From Neptunomonas japonica JAMM 1380 (lineage in GTDB: Bacteria > Pseudomonadota > Gammaproteobacteria > Pseudomonadales > Balneatricaceae): 64,000 bases of DNA. The stretch covers positions 310,001 through 374,000 of the forward strand of contig NZ_AP014546.1 of NCBI RefSeq assembly GCF_016592555.1, written 5' to 3'. Positions 28,755-36,570 of the stretch are shown here, piece by piece. The notes under the pieces were generated by a model, which was not told the origin of the DNA, did not search any database, and worked only from the letters and a program-made list of their open reading frames with translations. How positions within the stretch are numbered: position 1 is the stretch's first letter; each line of letters begins with the position of its first letter. The position numbers and the translations under genes were made by a program.

Positions 28755-29183
28755 TTAAAGGCTGAGTACAATGCTCAAATAACTAGCTGCTAGTATTAAG
28801 CACAAGGGAGCAAAGTAGCACCGATCAAGTGACTTGAAAGGTTCCGTTCTGGGGAGCTTGGGTAGTGCATAAGTGGATAGCCCGCGCAGAAAGAAAACGA
28901 CAAAAAGAACCCACATTGATGTTAGCCTGCACCATTCGGGTAGAGGAAGAGAGATTATATTGATGGCCCATAAAGGCAGCACGGCCGCTGCTAATATTAG
29001 TAGTGCAACGAGCGCCGTGAGTCCCATACCCGGTGAGCCCTTGTCTGAATCAACGCCAGCGACTGAACGAGCAAATTGTTTAGGGTCTTTAACTGGCCAA
29101 GTGCTACCACTGGCCCATAAAAAATGTAGAGCCGAGACTCCAGCTAAAACGATAAACACTAGCCAAGCAATGAAAAGAATCAT
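28755..29183 (-). CDS. DUF3995-like membrane protein
   Basis: A 142-residue protein with four membrane helices. The N-terminal segment SALHFLWASGSTWPV with a Trp/Pro-rich loop is the DUF3995-type pattern. Function is unknown. GGAG lies about 7 bases before the ATG. A perfect -35 hexamer (TTGACA, plus-strand 29245-29250), 17 bases from CACCAT (29222-29227), can drive it leftward, and the -10 is covered by palindromic operator 1. It is divergent from the TetR gene. Confidence 0.8.
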   Translation of the reverse strand: MILFIAWLVFIVLAGVSALHFLWASGSTWPVKDPKQFARSVAGVDSDKGSPGMGLTALVALLILAAAVLPLWAINIISLPLPEWCRLTSMWVLFVVFFLRGLSTYALPKLPRTEPFKSLDRCYFAPLCLILAASYLSIVLSL

Positions 29184-29207
29184 ATCTATCTCCGGTTTTA
29201 TATGTAT

Positions 29208-29225
29208 CCATACGCTAGCGTATGG
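29208..29225. promoter_or_regulatory. Palindromic operator 1 (TetR-type)
   Basis: Perfect 18-base palindrome CCATACGCTAGCGTATGG in the divergent promoter region. It overlaps the candidate -10 of the leftward membrane-protein operon. Confidence 0.8.
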
Positions 29226-29249
29226 TGTAGTAAGCGCTTGTTGCTGTCA

Positions 29250-29263
29250 ATACGCTAGCGTAT
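29250..29263. promoter_or_regulatory. Palindromic operator 2 (TetR-type)
   Basis: The 14-base core ATACGCTAGCGTAT repeats the core of operator 1 exactly, 40 bases away (about four helical turns). It overlaps a candidate tetR promoter (TTGTTG 29238-29243, 17 bases, TATGGT 29261-29266), which fits autoregulation. Confidence 0.8.
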
Positions 29264-29269
29264 GGTTAC

Positions 29270-29830
29270 ATGATGGAAGATAAACAACGATTAGATAAAA
29301 CTGCTTGGATCAACGCGGGCTTTAGAGCGCTTTGTGTGAATGGACCTGCGGCGTTAAAGGCTGAGCCTTTGGCGCGAGAGCTGGGCGTGAGCAAGGGCTC
29401 TTTCTATTGGCATTTTGCCAACTTGGCTGCCTTTCGAGAGGCGATGATAGAGCACTGGGTGGCGGTGGCGACAAGAGGCATTATTGAGCTTGTAGAAGCG
29501 CATAGCAAAAATCCAGATGAACGCTTGCGGTATTTGGTGCATTTGTCGACTGAGCCGCCACCAGAGGCAGTGGGAGGTCGGGGAGCAGAAGGGGCTATTC
29601 GTTGTTGGGGTCGAGCTGATTTAGTGGTGGCGGAGCAATTGCGTGCAGTGGACGCTGCTCGGCTGGACTTTTGTTCAGAGCAATTTTTGCAGCTCAATTT
29701 CAGCGCTGCAGATGCACGGTTAAGGGGGCGGTTGCTCTATGCATCTTTGATTGGTCTAGAGGACCTTGATCAGTCAGGGCTGGCAGTGTTGCGCGATGAT
29801 TTACAGGCATCTTTGGGTGTTTTGTTGTAG
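29270..29830 (+). CDS. TetR/AcrR family transcriptional regulator
   Basis: A 186-residue regulator. The helix-turn-helix is at about residues 12-50 (AWINAGFRALCVNGPAALKAEPLARELGVSKGSFYWHFANL), with a variable ligand domain behind it. It is divergent from two membrane-protein genes, with two copies of the same palindrome between them, so autoregulation and repression of that pair are expected. Two ATGs in tandem start the gene; no clear ribosome binding site precedes them, and the candidate promoter would give an almost leaderless mRNA. The ligand is unknown. Confidence 0.93.
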   Translation: MMEDKQRLDKTAWINAGFRALCVNGPAALKAEPLARELGVSKGSFYWHFANLAAFREAMIEHWVAVATRGIIELVEAHSKNPDERLRYLVHLSTEPPPEAVGGRGAEGAIRCWGRADLVVAEQLRAVDAARLDFCSEQFLQLNFSAADARLRGRLLYASLIGLEDLDQSGLAVLRDDLQASLGVLL

Positions 29831-29947
29831 GGGCTTTGTTTAGTGATATTGAGAAGGCTGCGTCTGTTTTATAAAAGTGCACCTTGACCCATAGACTTGT
29901 GCCGTACCATACTTTTACCTATAGATTTTAGAGGTGGTTAATCACAT

Positions 29948-31411
29948 ATGCCTTTTCATTTATTCCACCTTGAAGCAGGCAGTAGCCGAACCTTACAGCA
30001 GCAGATCCGCTCTCAGCTAACGGCAGCTATTTTGAACGGCAATATTCCTGTGGATATGGCGTTGCCTTCAAGCCGTAAACTGTCTGAGTTGCTGGGTGTT
30101 TCACGTAATACAGTCATTCGCGTTTATGAGCTGATGCTCAGTGAAAATGTCATTATTTCGCGTGAGCGTAGTGGCTACTACATCAATCCAGAATACCGCG
30201 TTCAAGCAGTCCTTCCTCGCAGTGAGGCGAGTGGCAATGATAAAGTGCATTGGCAACGGTTCTTACACCAAAAACCCAGTGAACAACGCAATATTGTTAA
30301 ACAAAGCCACTGGCAGCGTTACTCCTACCCTTTTGTTTATGGGCAATTCGATCCACAAAGTTTTCCCGTGCAACAGTGGCGAGAGTGTTGTCGCGATTCA
30401 GTTACTGAAGCTGCGGTAGGTAATTGGGCATCTGATCAGCTGATGGACGACCCTATGCTGATTGAACATATTCAATCACATATTTTGCCCAGGCGAGGCA
30501 TATGGGCTAAACCTGAGCAGATTCTGATTACGGTTGGGGCGCAGCATGCTATTTATCTCGTATCACAGTTGGTGCTACGGCCTGGCGATACGTTTGGTAT
30601 TGAAGACCCTTGCTATGTGGATGTGCGTAATATTGCAGCAGCTCGTCCAGCAAACGTTGTACCAATCCCACTAGATAATGAAGGTTTGATAGTAGATGAG
30701 CGTTTGTCGGACTGCGATTGCATTTATGTCACGCCGAGCCATCAATTCCCCACGACGGTAACGATGACATTGGAGCGTCGTAAGCAGCTTTTATTAAAAG
30801 CCGCTGAAGATGACTTTTTGATAATTGAAGATGACTACGAAGCTGAAGCCAATTTCACCGGTACGCCGTGCCCCGCATTAAAAAGTATTGACCATGCCGG
30901 ACGAGTTGTTTATATCGGTAGCTTTTCTAAAACCTTGGCGCCAGGTTTACGGTTGGGCTACATGGTGGCAGATGAGGCGCTGATTAAAGAGGCACATGCC
31001 TTGCGGCGCCTAATGCTTCGCCAAGCGCCTATGAATAATCAACGTACGGTTGCACTATTTATTGCGCGGGGTTATTACGACGCGCTCATTAATCGCCAGA
31101 GCCTAATTTATAAAGAGCGTTGGCATCTCATGCAAAACGTATTAGCACGGCATCTGCCTAATAGTACTAATCCACCTACGTTTGGAGGTTCTTCATATTG
31201 GATTGAAGGGCCGGTTGAACTGGATTCTAGAAAGTTATCTGAGCTGGCTAGGGCGGACAGTATTTTAATTGAACCTGGAGAGGTTTATTACGCGCACGCA
31301 CCATTGCTAAATTGTTTTAAGCTGGGATATAGCTCGATCGCATCAGATAGAATTGAATCGGGTATCGATAGGCTAGCGCAACTAATTAATCGTCATTGGG
31401 GCGGTAGTTAA
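29948..31411 (+). CDS. MocR-type regulator (GntR winged helix fused to aminotransferase-like domain)
   Basis: A 487-residue protein. The N-terminal GntR winged helix (about residues 10-80) contains ALPSSRKLSELLGVSRNTVIRVYELM, followed by a class I aminotransferase fold from about 110. The PLP lysine is in GSFSKTLAPGLRLGY, and IIEDDYEAEANF is the other PLP motif. MocR proteins use bound PLP to sense amines or amino acids, usually controlling an adjacent gene. Here the next gene in the same direction is the semialdehyde dehydrogenase, with CTGGTT repeats between them. Effector unknown. Confidence 0.93.
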   Translation: MPFHLFHLEAGSSRTLQQQIRSQLTAAILNGNIPVDMALPSSRKLSELLGVSRNTVIRVYELMLSENVIISRERSGYYINPEYRVQAVLPRSEASGNDKVHWQRFLHQKPSEQRNIVKQSHWQRYSYPFVYGQFDPQSFPVQQWRECCRDSVTEAAVGNWASDQLMDDPMLIEHIQSHILPRRGIWAKPEQILITVGAQHAIYLVSQLVLRPGDTFGIEDPCYVDVRNIAAARPANVVPIPLDNEGLIVDERLSDCDCIYVTPSHQFPTTVTMTLERRKQLLLKAAEDDFLIIEDDYEAEANFTGTPCPALKSIDHAGRVVYIGSFSKTLAPGLRLGYMVADEALIKEAHALRRLMLRQAPMNNQRTVALFIARGYYDALINRQSLIYKERWHLMQNVLARHLPNSTNPPTFGGSSYWIEGPVELDSRKLSELARADSILIEPGEVYYAHAPLLNCFKLGYSSIASDRIESGIDRLAQLINRHWGGS

Positions 31412-31448
31412 AAATATGTTGTCTTGGCGTAATCTTTAACCGCTACGG

Positions 31449-31518
31449 CTGGTTATCTGGTTCCTTTTTCATTCTAAGGTGTGGTACCAGCTATTAGGGT
31501 TAAGTTAATAAACTGGTT
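31449..31518. promoter_or_regulatory. CTGGTT repeat cluster, candidate MocR operator
   Basis: Within the 223-base spacer between the MocR gene and mmsA, CTGGTT occurs at 31449-31454 and 31457-31462 (8-base step) and again at 31513-31518. An inverted version, GGTACCAG, is at 31483-31490. MocR proteins often bind two direct repeats plus an inverted one. Binding is inferred, not shown. Confidence 0.45.
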
Positions 31519-31634
31519 CTCTGCGATCATCCAATAGCCCCATACACTAGGGGTATTCTGAAATGGCGATACTATCGATGGTTGTTGAAAATACAGCCTC
31601 AGCTAGCTCGCTGAACGCATGAGGCTTGGTTACC

Positions 31635-33173
31635 ATGAGTGCAACGACTCCCTATTACAAAATTCGTGATTTTATTAATGGCGAATGGATTGAAAATAAT
31701 ACACTTGAAACTGCACCACTTTACAACCCATCTACAGGGGCGGTACTGGGTGAAGTGCCTTTAGGTAACGAGGAGTCTTCTCGTGCAGCTACCGCTGCCG
31801 CTGCACAAGCTTACCCTGCATGGCGCGACACTCCGCTACCTAAGCGTATGGATTATATCTTTGCTATGCATTCAGCTATGGTCGAGCGCAAAGAAAGCCT
31901 TGCTCAAGCGATTGCTATTGATCAAGCAAAGCATATCGCAGAAGCTCGAGGCGAAGTGCAGCGCGTTATTGAAATTATACAGATGGCTTGTACTATCCCT
32001 GCTTTGATTCAGGGCGAAACAGTTCCTAGTATCGCTAACAATATCAGTGGTCGTATTATTAAGGCGCCAATGGGAGTCTTTTGTGGTGTTGCACCGTTTA
32101 ATTTCCCTGCACTGGTATTTGGTTGGTTTATTCCGTTTGCTATCGGTGTTGGTAATACCTTTGTGTACAAGCCATCGACTGAGTCACCGTTGTTCATGCA
32201 AGGAATTATGGAGCTATTAACCTCTATTGGTTTGCCTCAAGGCGTGGTGAACATTGTGCACGGTGATCGTGAGGTTGTCGAAGCGTGGTATGACGATGAA
32301 AATGTAGCAGGTGTTTGTTTGGTTGGCTCGACACCGACGGCAAAAGCAATAGCGCAGGGGTGTGGGCGTAACGGTAAAAAAACGATGCTGCTCGGCGGTG
32401 CTAAGAACTTTTTGGCAGTGATGGATGATGCGCCGATGGACCTGTTAATTGAGAACGTTTTGATGTCAGGTTATGGCTCGGCTGGCCAGCGTTGCTTAGC
32501 GGTATCTAACATTGCCTGTGTTCCAGAGATTCACGATGAGTTTGTTACACGACTGTTAGCAGCTTCAGAAAATGTCACAGTAGGGGATGCTATGGATCCT
32601 GATGTTTTCATGGGACCTGTGATTTCTAAAGCGGCAAAAGAGCGTATCGAGAAATACATTCAAATTGGCCTAGATGAAGGCGCTACTCTTCTTTTGGATG
32701 GACGTAACCCTACAGTTTCTGCCGGCAATCAAGATGGCTATTACGTAGGCCCAACAATATTTACGGATGTAACACCTTGCATGCAGATCGCTAAAGAAGA
32801 GATCTTTGGGCCTGTACTAAGCATTATGAAAGTAGGTTGCATCGACGGTGCATTGCGAATGATTAAGAACCATCCGATGGGTAATGGTGCTTGTATCTTT
32901 ACTCAAAATGCATACAACATTGAAAAATTTATCAATGAAGCTGATGTGGGTATGGTTGGCGTTAACGTAGGCATTTGTGCTCCTCATCCTTATATGCCAT
33001 TTGGTGGTATCAAAGATTCATTGGTCGGTAACAACAAAGTACAGGGTAAAGAAGGCATAAACTTCTTTACGCAAAACAAAGTAGCTACTGTGCGTGTGGT
33101 TGACCCTAAAGAGGGGCAAGTTGCCGCGCCTGCATCAACAAACAGTGATGTTCGAAGTTGTGTTGCTAGTTAG
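31635..33173 (+). CDS. mmsA: CoA-acylating (methyl)malonate-semialdehyde dehydrogenase MmsA
   Basis: A 512-residue aldehyde dehydrogenase of the MmsA group. Seen: FINGEWIENN, MGVFCGVAPFNFPALVFGWF near residues 145-165, and the catalytic Cys in GSAGQRCLAVS near 285. EEIFGPVLSI and the C-terminal FFTQNKVATVR follow. These enzymes convert methylmalonate or malonate semialdehyde to propionyl-CoA or acetyl-CoA in valine, inositol or beta-alanine breakdown. The ATG at 31635 is chosen over an in-frame TTG 9 bases before it. No partner transaminase or 3-hydroxyisobutyrate dehydrogenase is adjacent. A terminator follows. Confidence 0.92.
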   Translation: MSATTPYYKIRDFINGEWIENNTLETAPLYNPSTGAVLGEVPLGNEESSRAATAAAAQAYPAWRDTPLPKRMDYIFAMHSAMVERKESLAQAIAIDQAKHIAEARGEVQRVIEIIQMACTIPALIQGETVPSIANNISGRIIKAPMGVFCGVAPFNFPALVFGWFIPFAIGVGNTFVYKPSTESPLFMQGIMELLTSIGLPQGVVNIVHGDREVVEAWYDDENVAGVCLVGSTPTAKAIAQGCGRNGKKTMLLGGAKNFLAVMDDAPMDLLIENVLMSGYGSAGQRCLAVSNIACVPEIHDEFVTRLLAASENVTVGDAMDPDVFMGPVISKAAKERIEKYIQIGLDEGATLLLDGRNPTVSAGNQDGYYVGPTIFTDVTPCMQIAKEEIFGPVLSIMKVGCIDGALRMIKNHPMGNGACIFTQNAYNIEKFINEADVGMVGVNVGICAPHPYMPFGGIKDSLVGNNKVQGKEGINFFTQNKVATVRVVDPKEGQVAAPASTNSDVRSCVAS

Positions 33174-33194
33174 TAATACTGTGTAGCCTCCATT

Positions 33195-33220
33195 GGCCGA
33201 TCAATTGATCGGCCTTTTTT
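33195..33220 (+). terminator. Rho-independent terminator after mmsA
   Basis: Perfect 20-base palindrome beginning GGCCGATCAA and ending TTGATCGGCC, followed by T6. It separates mmsA from the pxp operon. Confidence 0.88.
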
Positions 33221-33293
33221 GTGTTCATAATTTGAAAAATCATCTGATAAATAAAATTGATCAGTTGTAACAATTATTTTTCATTAGACACGG

Positions 33294-33334
33294 AACTACT
33301 TTACAGAGCAAGCTATGGGTATCCGAAAGTAGTT
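33294..33334. promoter_or_regulatory. Inverted repeat upstream of the pxp operon
   Basis: AACTACTTT at 33294-33302 and AAAGTAGTT at 33326-33334 form perfect 9-base arms separated by 23 bases, about 30 bases before the first gene of the operon. It could be an operator or an mRNA hairpin; no T-run follows, so it is not a terminator. Confidence 0.45.
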
Positions 33335-33362
33335 TAAAAAGTAAACAGATTAGAGGCATGCT

Positions 33363-34151
33363 ATGGACGTTAATATCTCTCCCTACGACCTTCGTCAGTT
33401 AATTCGCAGTGGTGAATTTACGGGTAATACCTCCGGTTATTCACAAGGATTTGTGCAGGGTAATTTGGCTATTATGCCAAAAGAGTGGGCGAACGATTTT
33501 TTACAGTTTTGTCAGTTAAACCCTAAGCCGTGTCCAGTTATTGGCATGTCCTCAAACCCTGGTGACTTCCTATTACCTGATCTGGGTAAAGACCTAGACA
33601 TCCGTAGTGATATTCCGCGCTACCGCATTTATGAAAACGGCCAGCTTACTCAAGAAGTAACAGATGTCCGTGAATTTTGGCGTGATGATCTCGTCACTTT
33701 TCTTCTGGGTTGCTCTTTTTCATTTGAAGAATCATTGATTGCCGATGGTCTAGAAGTGCGCAATATCACCGAAGGTGTCAACGTGCCTATGTATCGCACT
33801 AATATTGACTGCCGTCCTGCAGGACGCTTCAGTGGCACGACAGTTGTGAGCATGCGACCAATGAAACCAAAAGATGCGATTCGTGCGATTCAGATCTGCA
33901 CACGTTTCCCATCTGTACATGGCGCACCGCTACATTTTGGTAACCCTGCTGATATCGGTATCGATAATATTAACCAGCCTGATTTTGGGGATGCGGTAAC
34001 GATCAAAGAAGGTGAAGTGCCAGTGTTTTGGGCATGTGGTGTTACGCCTCAAGTGGCGATAGAGCAAGCACGTCCATCTTTCTGTATTACTCATAGCCCT
34101 GGCCATATGTTGGTTACGGATATTCCTAACAGCCATCTGGCGATTATGTAA
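33363..34151 (+). CDS. YcsI/UPF0317 (DUF1445) putative hydro-lyase, homologue of the N-terminal half of DGLUCY
   Basis: A 262-residue cytosolic protein. Seen: [28 protein letters not shown] near residues 20-47, [16 protein letters not shown] near 140, and the C-terminal [14 protein letters not shown]. This matches UPF0317/DUF1445, usually annotated as putative hydro-lyase. The same domain forms the N-terminal half of mammalian D-glutamate cyclase. Its own reaction is not established. It opens a five-gene run with pxpA, pxpB, pxpC and a DUF4392 gene, 20 bases before pxpA, which argues for a role in D-glutamate/5-oxoproline metabolism. Confidence 0.88.
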   Translation: MDVNISPYDLRQLIRSGEFTGNTSGYSQGFVQGNLAIMPKEWANDFLQFCQLNPKPCPVIGMSSNPGDFLLPDLGKDLDIRSDIPRYRIYENGQLTQEVTDVREFWRDDLVTFLLGCSFSFEESLIADGLEVRNITEGVNVPMYRTNIDCRPAGRFSGTTVVSMRPMKPKDAIRAIQICTRFPSVHGAPLHFGNPADIGIDNINQPDFGDAVTIKEGEVPVFWACGVTPQVAIEQARPSFCITHSPGHMLVTDIPNSHLAIM

Positions 34152-34171
34152 TTTCTGCTGGGAGGTTGAAA

Positions 34172-34933
34172 ATGTCTTTGAAATTGAACTGTGATTTAGG
34201 TGAAAGCTTCGGTTCTTGGAAAATGGGAATGGATGATGCGGTAATGCCGCATATTGATCAGGCTAATATTGCGTGTGGTTTTCATGCGGGAGATCCGCTT
34301 GTTATGCAAAAAACACTACAGCTTGCTAAAACGCATGGCGTCAGTATTGGTGCTCATCCGGGTTACCCCGACCTAGTAGGATTTGGACGTCGATCTGTTA
34401 AAGCCAGTGACGCTGAGATTCAAGCGCTGATGTTGTATCAGATTTCTGCTTTAGATGGCATGGCGGCATCCATGGGGTTGTCTTTGGCGTATGTGAAGCC
34501 ACACGGTGCTTTATATAATGACATGATGGCTGACGAAGCGGTACGTAAAAGTATTATGCAAGCGGTTGCGAGTTATCATCGTCCCATCGTTTTGATGTTG
34601 CAGGGCACGCCTGACGCAGTAAAACACCGTGCTGAAGCAGCCCAATGGGGCTTGAATCTGTGGTTTGAAGCCTTCGCTGATCGTTGTTATGCCGATGATG
34701 GCAAGCTGCTATCACGTACAAAAGAAGGAGCGGTGCATAACCGAGAGAAAATGTTGGCGCAGGTTATACAGTTGGCTAATACCGGTACGGTTACCAGTGT
34801 CAGTGGTCATACCTTAAACCTGCATGCTGATACCTTATGTGTGCATGGTGATAATCTTGCCGGTGTGCAAGCTATCGAGGAGATTCGTCAATTGATCTCT
34901 GCAGATGGTGATTCTGGAACGACAGAAAAATGA
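34172..34933 (+). CDS. pxpA: 5-oxoprolinase subunit A PxpA (LamB/YcsF family)
   Basis: A 253-residue protein with the LamB/YcsF signature LNCDLGESFGSWKMGMDD at the N-terminus. IACGFHAGDPLVMQKTL, GAHPGYPDLVGFGRR, YVKPHGALYNDM and the final TLCVHGDN follow. With PxpB and PxpC it forms the prokaryotic ATP-dependent 5-oxoprolinase that opens 5-oxo-L-proline to L-glutamate. The ATG at 34172 is chosen because GGGAGG lies 6 bases upstream. It overlaps pxpB by 4 bases (ATGA). Confidence 0.95.
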   Translation: MSLKLNCDLGESFGSWKMGMDDAVMPHIDQANIACGFHAGDPLVMQKTLQLAKTHGVSIGAHPGYPDLVGFGRRSVKASDAEIQALMLYQISALDGMAASMGLSLAYVKPHGALYNDMMADEAVRKSIMQAVASYHRPIVLMLQGTPDAVKHRAEAAQWGLNLWFEAFADRCYADDGKLLSRTKEGAVHNREKMLAQVIQLANTGTVTSVSGHTLNLHADTLCVHGDNLAGVQAIEEIRQLISADGDSGTTEK

Positions 34934-35607
34934 ATGTTGAAATTGCAGGCGAAAACTCCCTAATTATTTATTTTGGCGAAACCACTGATCCTCTTGTGTC
35001 GGCTCAAGTACAGCAAGCAGCGGCAAGGTTAGAGACAGTGATGGCAGATGCCTTGATAGATATGGTGCCTTCCTATGCATCGCTGTTGGTGATTTATGAT
35101 CAGCATAAAACTGATCATTACGCAGTGCGCCGCCATATTCGTGAAACACTTGCGCAGCTTGGCCATACGGCGCAGCAAGCCGGGCAGGTTATCACCCTGC
35201 CTGTCTATTACAGTGCTGAATCAGGCCCTGATCTTGAGGCGTTGGCGGAGAATGCAAAGCTGACGGTCGCCGAAGTAATCAGAATCCATAGTGAGATGGA
35301 ATACCGCGTGTATGCTATCGGCTTTGCGCCAGGCTTTGCTTATTTAGGTGAGGTTGATCCTCGTATTGCTGCTGCTCGTTTAAGTACGCCTCGCCTTAAG
35401 GTGCCTCGTGGTGCTGTGGCTATTGCTGACCGCCAGACGGCGGTATACCCCGCCGTATCTCCGGGCGGCTGGAACCTTATTGGATTGTGCCCAACGCGCA
35501 TGTTTAATCCTGAAGCGGATCCTACCATGCCTGTTCAGGTCGGAGATCGAGTACGCTTTTCGCCGATTGAGCGCGCTGAGTTTTTAGCATTGGGAGGTGA
35601 GCTATGA
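34930..35607 (+). CDS. pxpB: 5-oxoprolinase subunit B PxpB
   Basis: A 225-residue carboxyltransferase-domain protein (allophanate hydrolase subunit 1 type). The family motif is complete: YAIGFAPGFAYLGEVD near residue 127, LKVPRGAVAIADRQTAVY, and SPGGWNLIGLCPTRMF. It is thought to form the ATP-dependent phosphorylating complex with PxpC. It overlaps both neighbours by 4 bases, so the three subunits are translationally coupled. Confidence 0.95.
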   Translation: MNVEIAGENSLIIYFGETTDPLVSAQVQQAAARLETVMADALIDMVPSYASLLVIYDQHKTDHYAVRRHIRETLAQLGHTAQQAGQVITLPVYYSAESGPDLEALAENAKLTVAEVIRIHSEMEYRVYAIGFAPGFAYLGEVDPRIAAARLSTPRLKVPRGAVAIADRQTAVYPAVSPGGWNLIGLCPTRMFNPEADPTMPVQVGDRVRFSPIERAEFLALGGEL

Positions 35608-36542
35608 GTGGTTTTTTAGTTAAGCAACCTGGTTTACTAACCCTTATCCAAGATGCCGGACGTTATGGCCAGCATCGCATCGGCTTGACGACCGGCGGGC
35701 CGCTGGATGGTGAAGCATTTAATTGGGCTAACCGTTTGTGCGGTAATGAACTAGATGCATCAGGTTTAGAAGTTAGTATTGGTGGGCTTGTGCTAGAGGC
35801 ACAAGTTGATACTGCTTTGGCTGTTACTGGCGCAGATATGCCTTTCAAGATTAATGGTCAAGATGTGGCCCGTTGGTGTACTCACAAGGTAAAAGCAGGC
35901 GACAAAATAGAATTGGGGTTTGCTACTTCGGGCTCGCGTGCTTATTTGACGGTAGCAGGTGGCTTTAATGTTGACCAGAGCTTTTCCAGTACGGCAACTG
36001 TTACACGTGAAGCGGTCGGTGGATTGAGTGGCGATAAGCTAAAACAGGGCGATCTACTGCCTTGTCAGGCGCATTCACCTACTGAGCTTTGGGCACTGCC
36101 TGAATCTGAGCAACCTGATTATAACGCTGATGTCACTTTGCGAGTGATTCTAGGCTATCAGCATCAAACATTTGACAGTGTGCAGCAGCGTTTATTCTTT
36201 TCCAGTGAGTATGCGTTATCTAGCCGCGCTGACCGCATGGGTTTTCGTTTAGAGGGGCAGCCGGTAAAGTCTCAGCTTAACGGTATTCTTTCTGAAGGGA
36301 TTTGCCATGGTGCTATTCAAATTCCTGCAGATGGGCAGCCTATTGTCCTCTTAAATGATCGCCAGACGATTGGCGGTTACCCAAAAATTGGTTCCGTTAT
36401 TTCGCGTGATACTGCTCATCTATCACAAAGAATGCCGGGAGCGAAGATCCGTTTTGAAGAGATTAGCCTGGAGAAGGCTCATAACATCAATTGCTTGGCT
36501 CAACGACGGTTTATCAACATGTCGTTACAACAAATAGCCTGA
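35604..36542 (+). CDS. pxpC: 5-oxoprolinase subunit C PxpC
   Basis: A 312-residue carboxyltransferase-domain protein (allophanate hydrolase subunit 2 type). Seen: LLTLIQDAGRYGQHRIGLTTGG near residue 11, GPLDGEAFNWANRLCGN, TVAGGFNV, and LSSRADRMGFRLEGQPV and VLLNDRQTIGGYPKIG toward the C-terminus. With PxpA and PxpB it hydrolyses 5-oxoproline. It is followed after 28 bases by the D-glutamate cyclase homologue. Confidence 0.95.
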   Translation: MSGFLVKQPGLLTLIQDAGRYGQHRIGLTTGGPLDGEAFNWANRLCGNELDASGLEVSIGGLVLEAQVDTALAVTGADMPFKINGQDVARWCTHKVKAGDKIELGFATSGSRAYLTVAGGFNVDQSFSSTATVTREAVGGLSGDKLKQGDLLPCQAHSPTELWALPESEQPDYNADVTLRVILGYQHQTFDSVQQRLFFSSEYALSSRADRMGFRLEGQPVKSQLNGILSEGICHGAIQIPADGQPIVLLNDRQTIGGYPKIGSVISRDTAHLSQRMPGAKIRFEEISLEKAHNINCLAQRRFINMSLQQIA

Positions 36543-36570
36543 GCTTGACCCTAATTCCGGAGAATAATAA

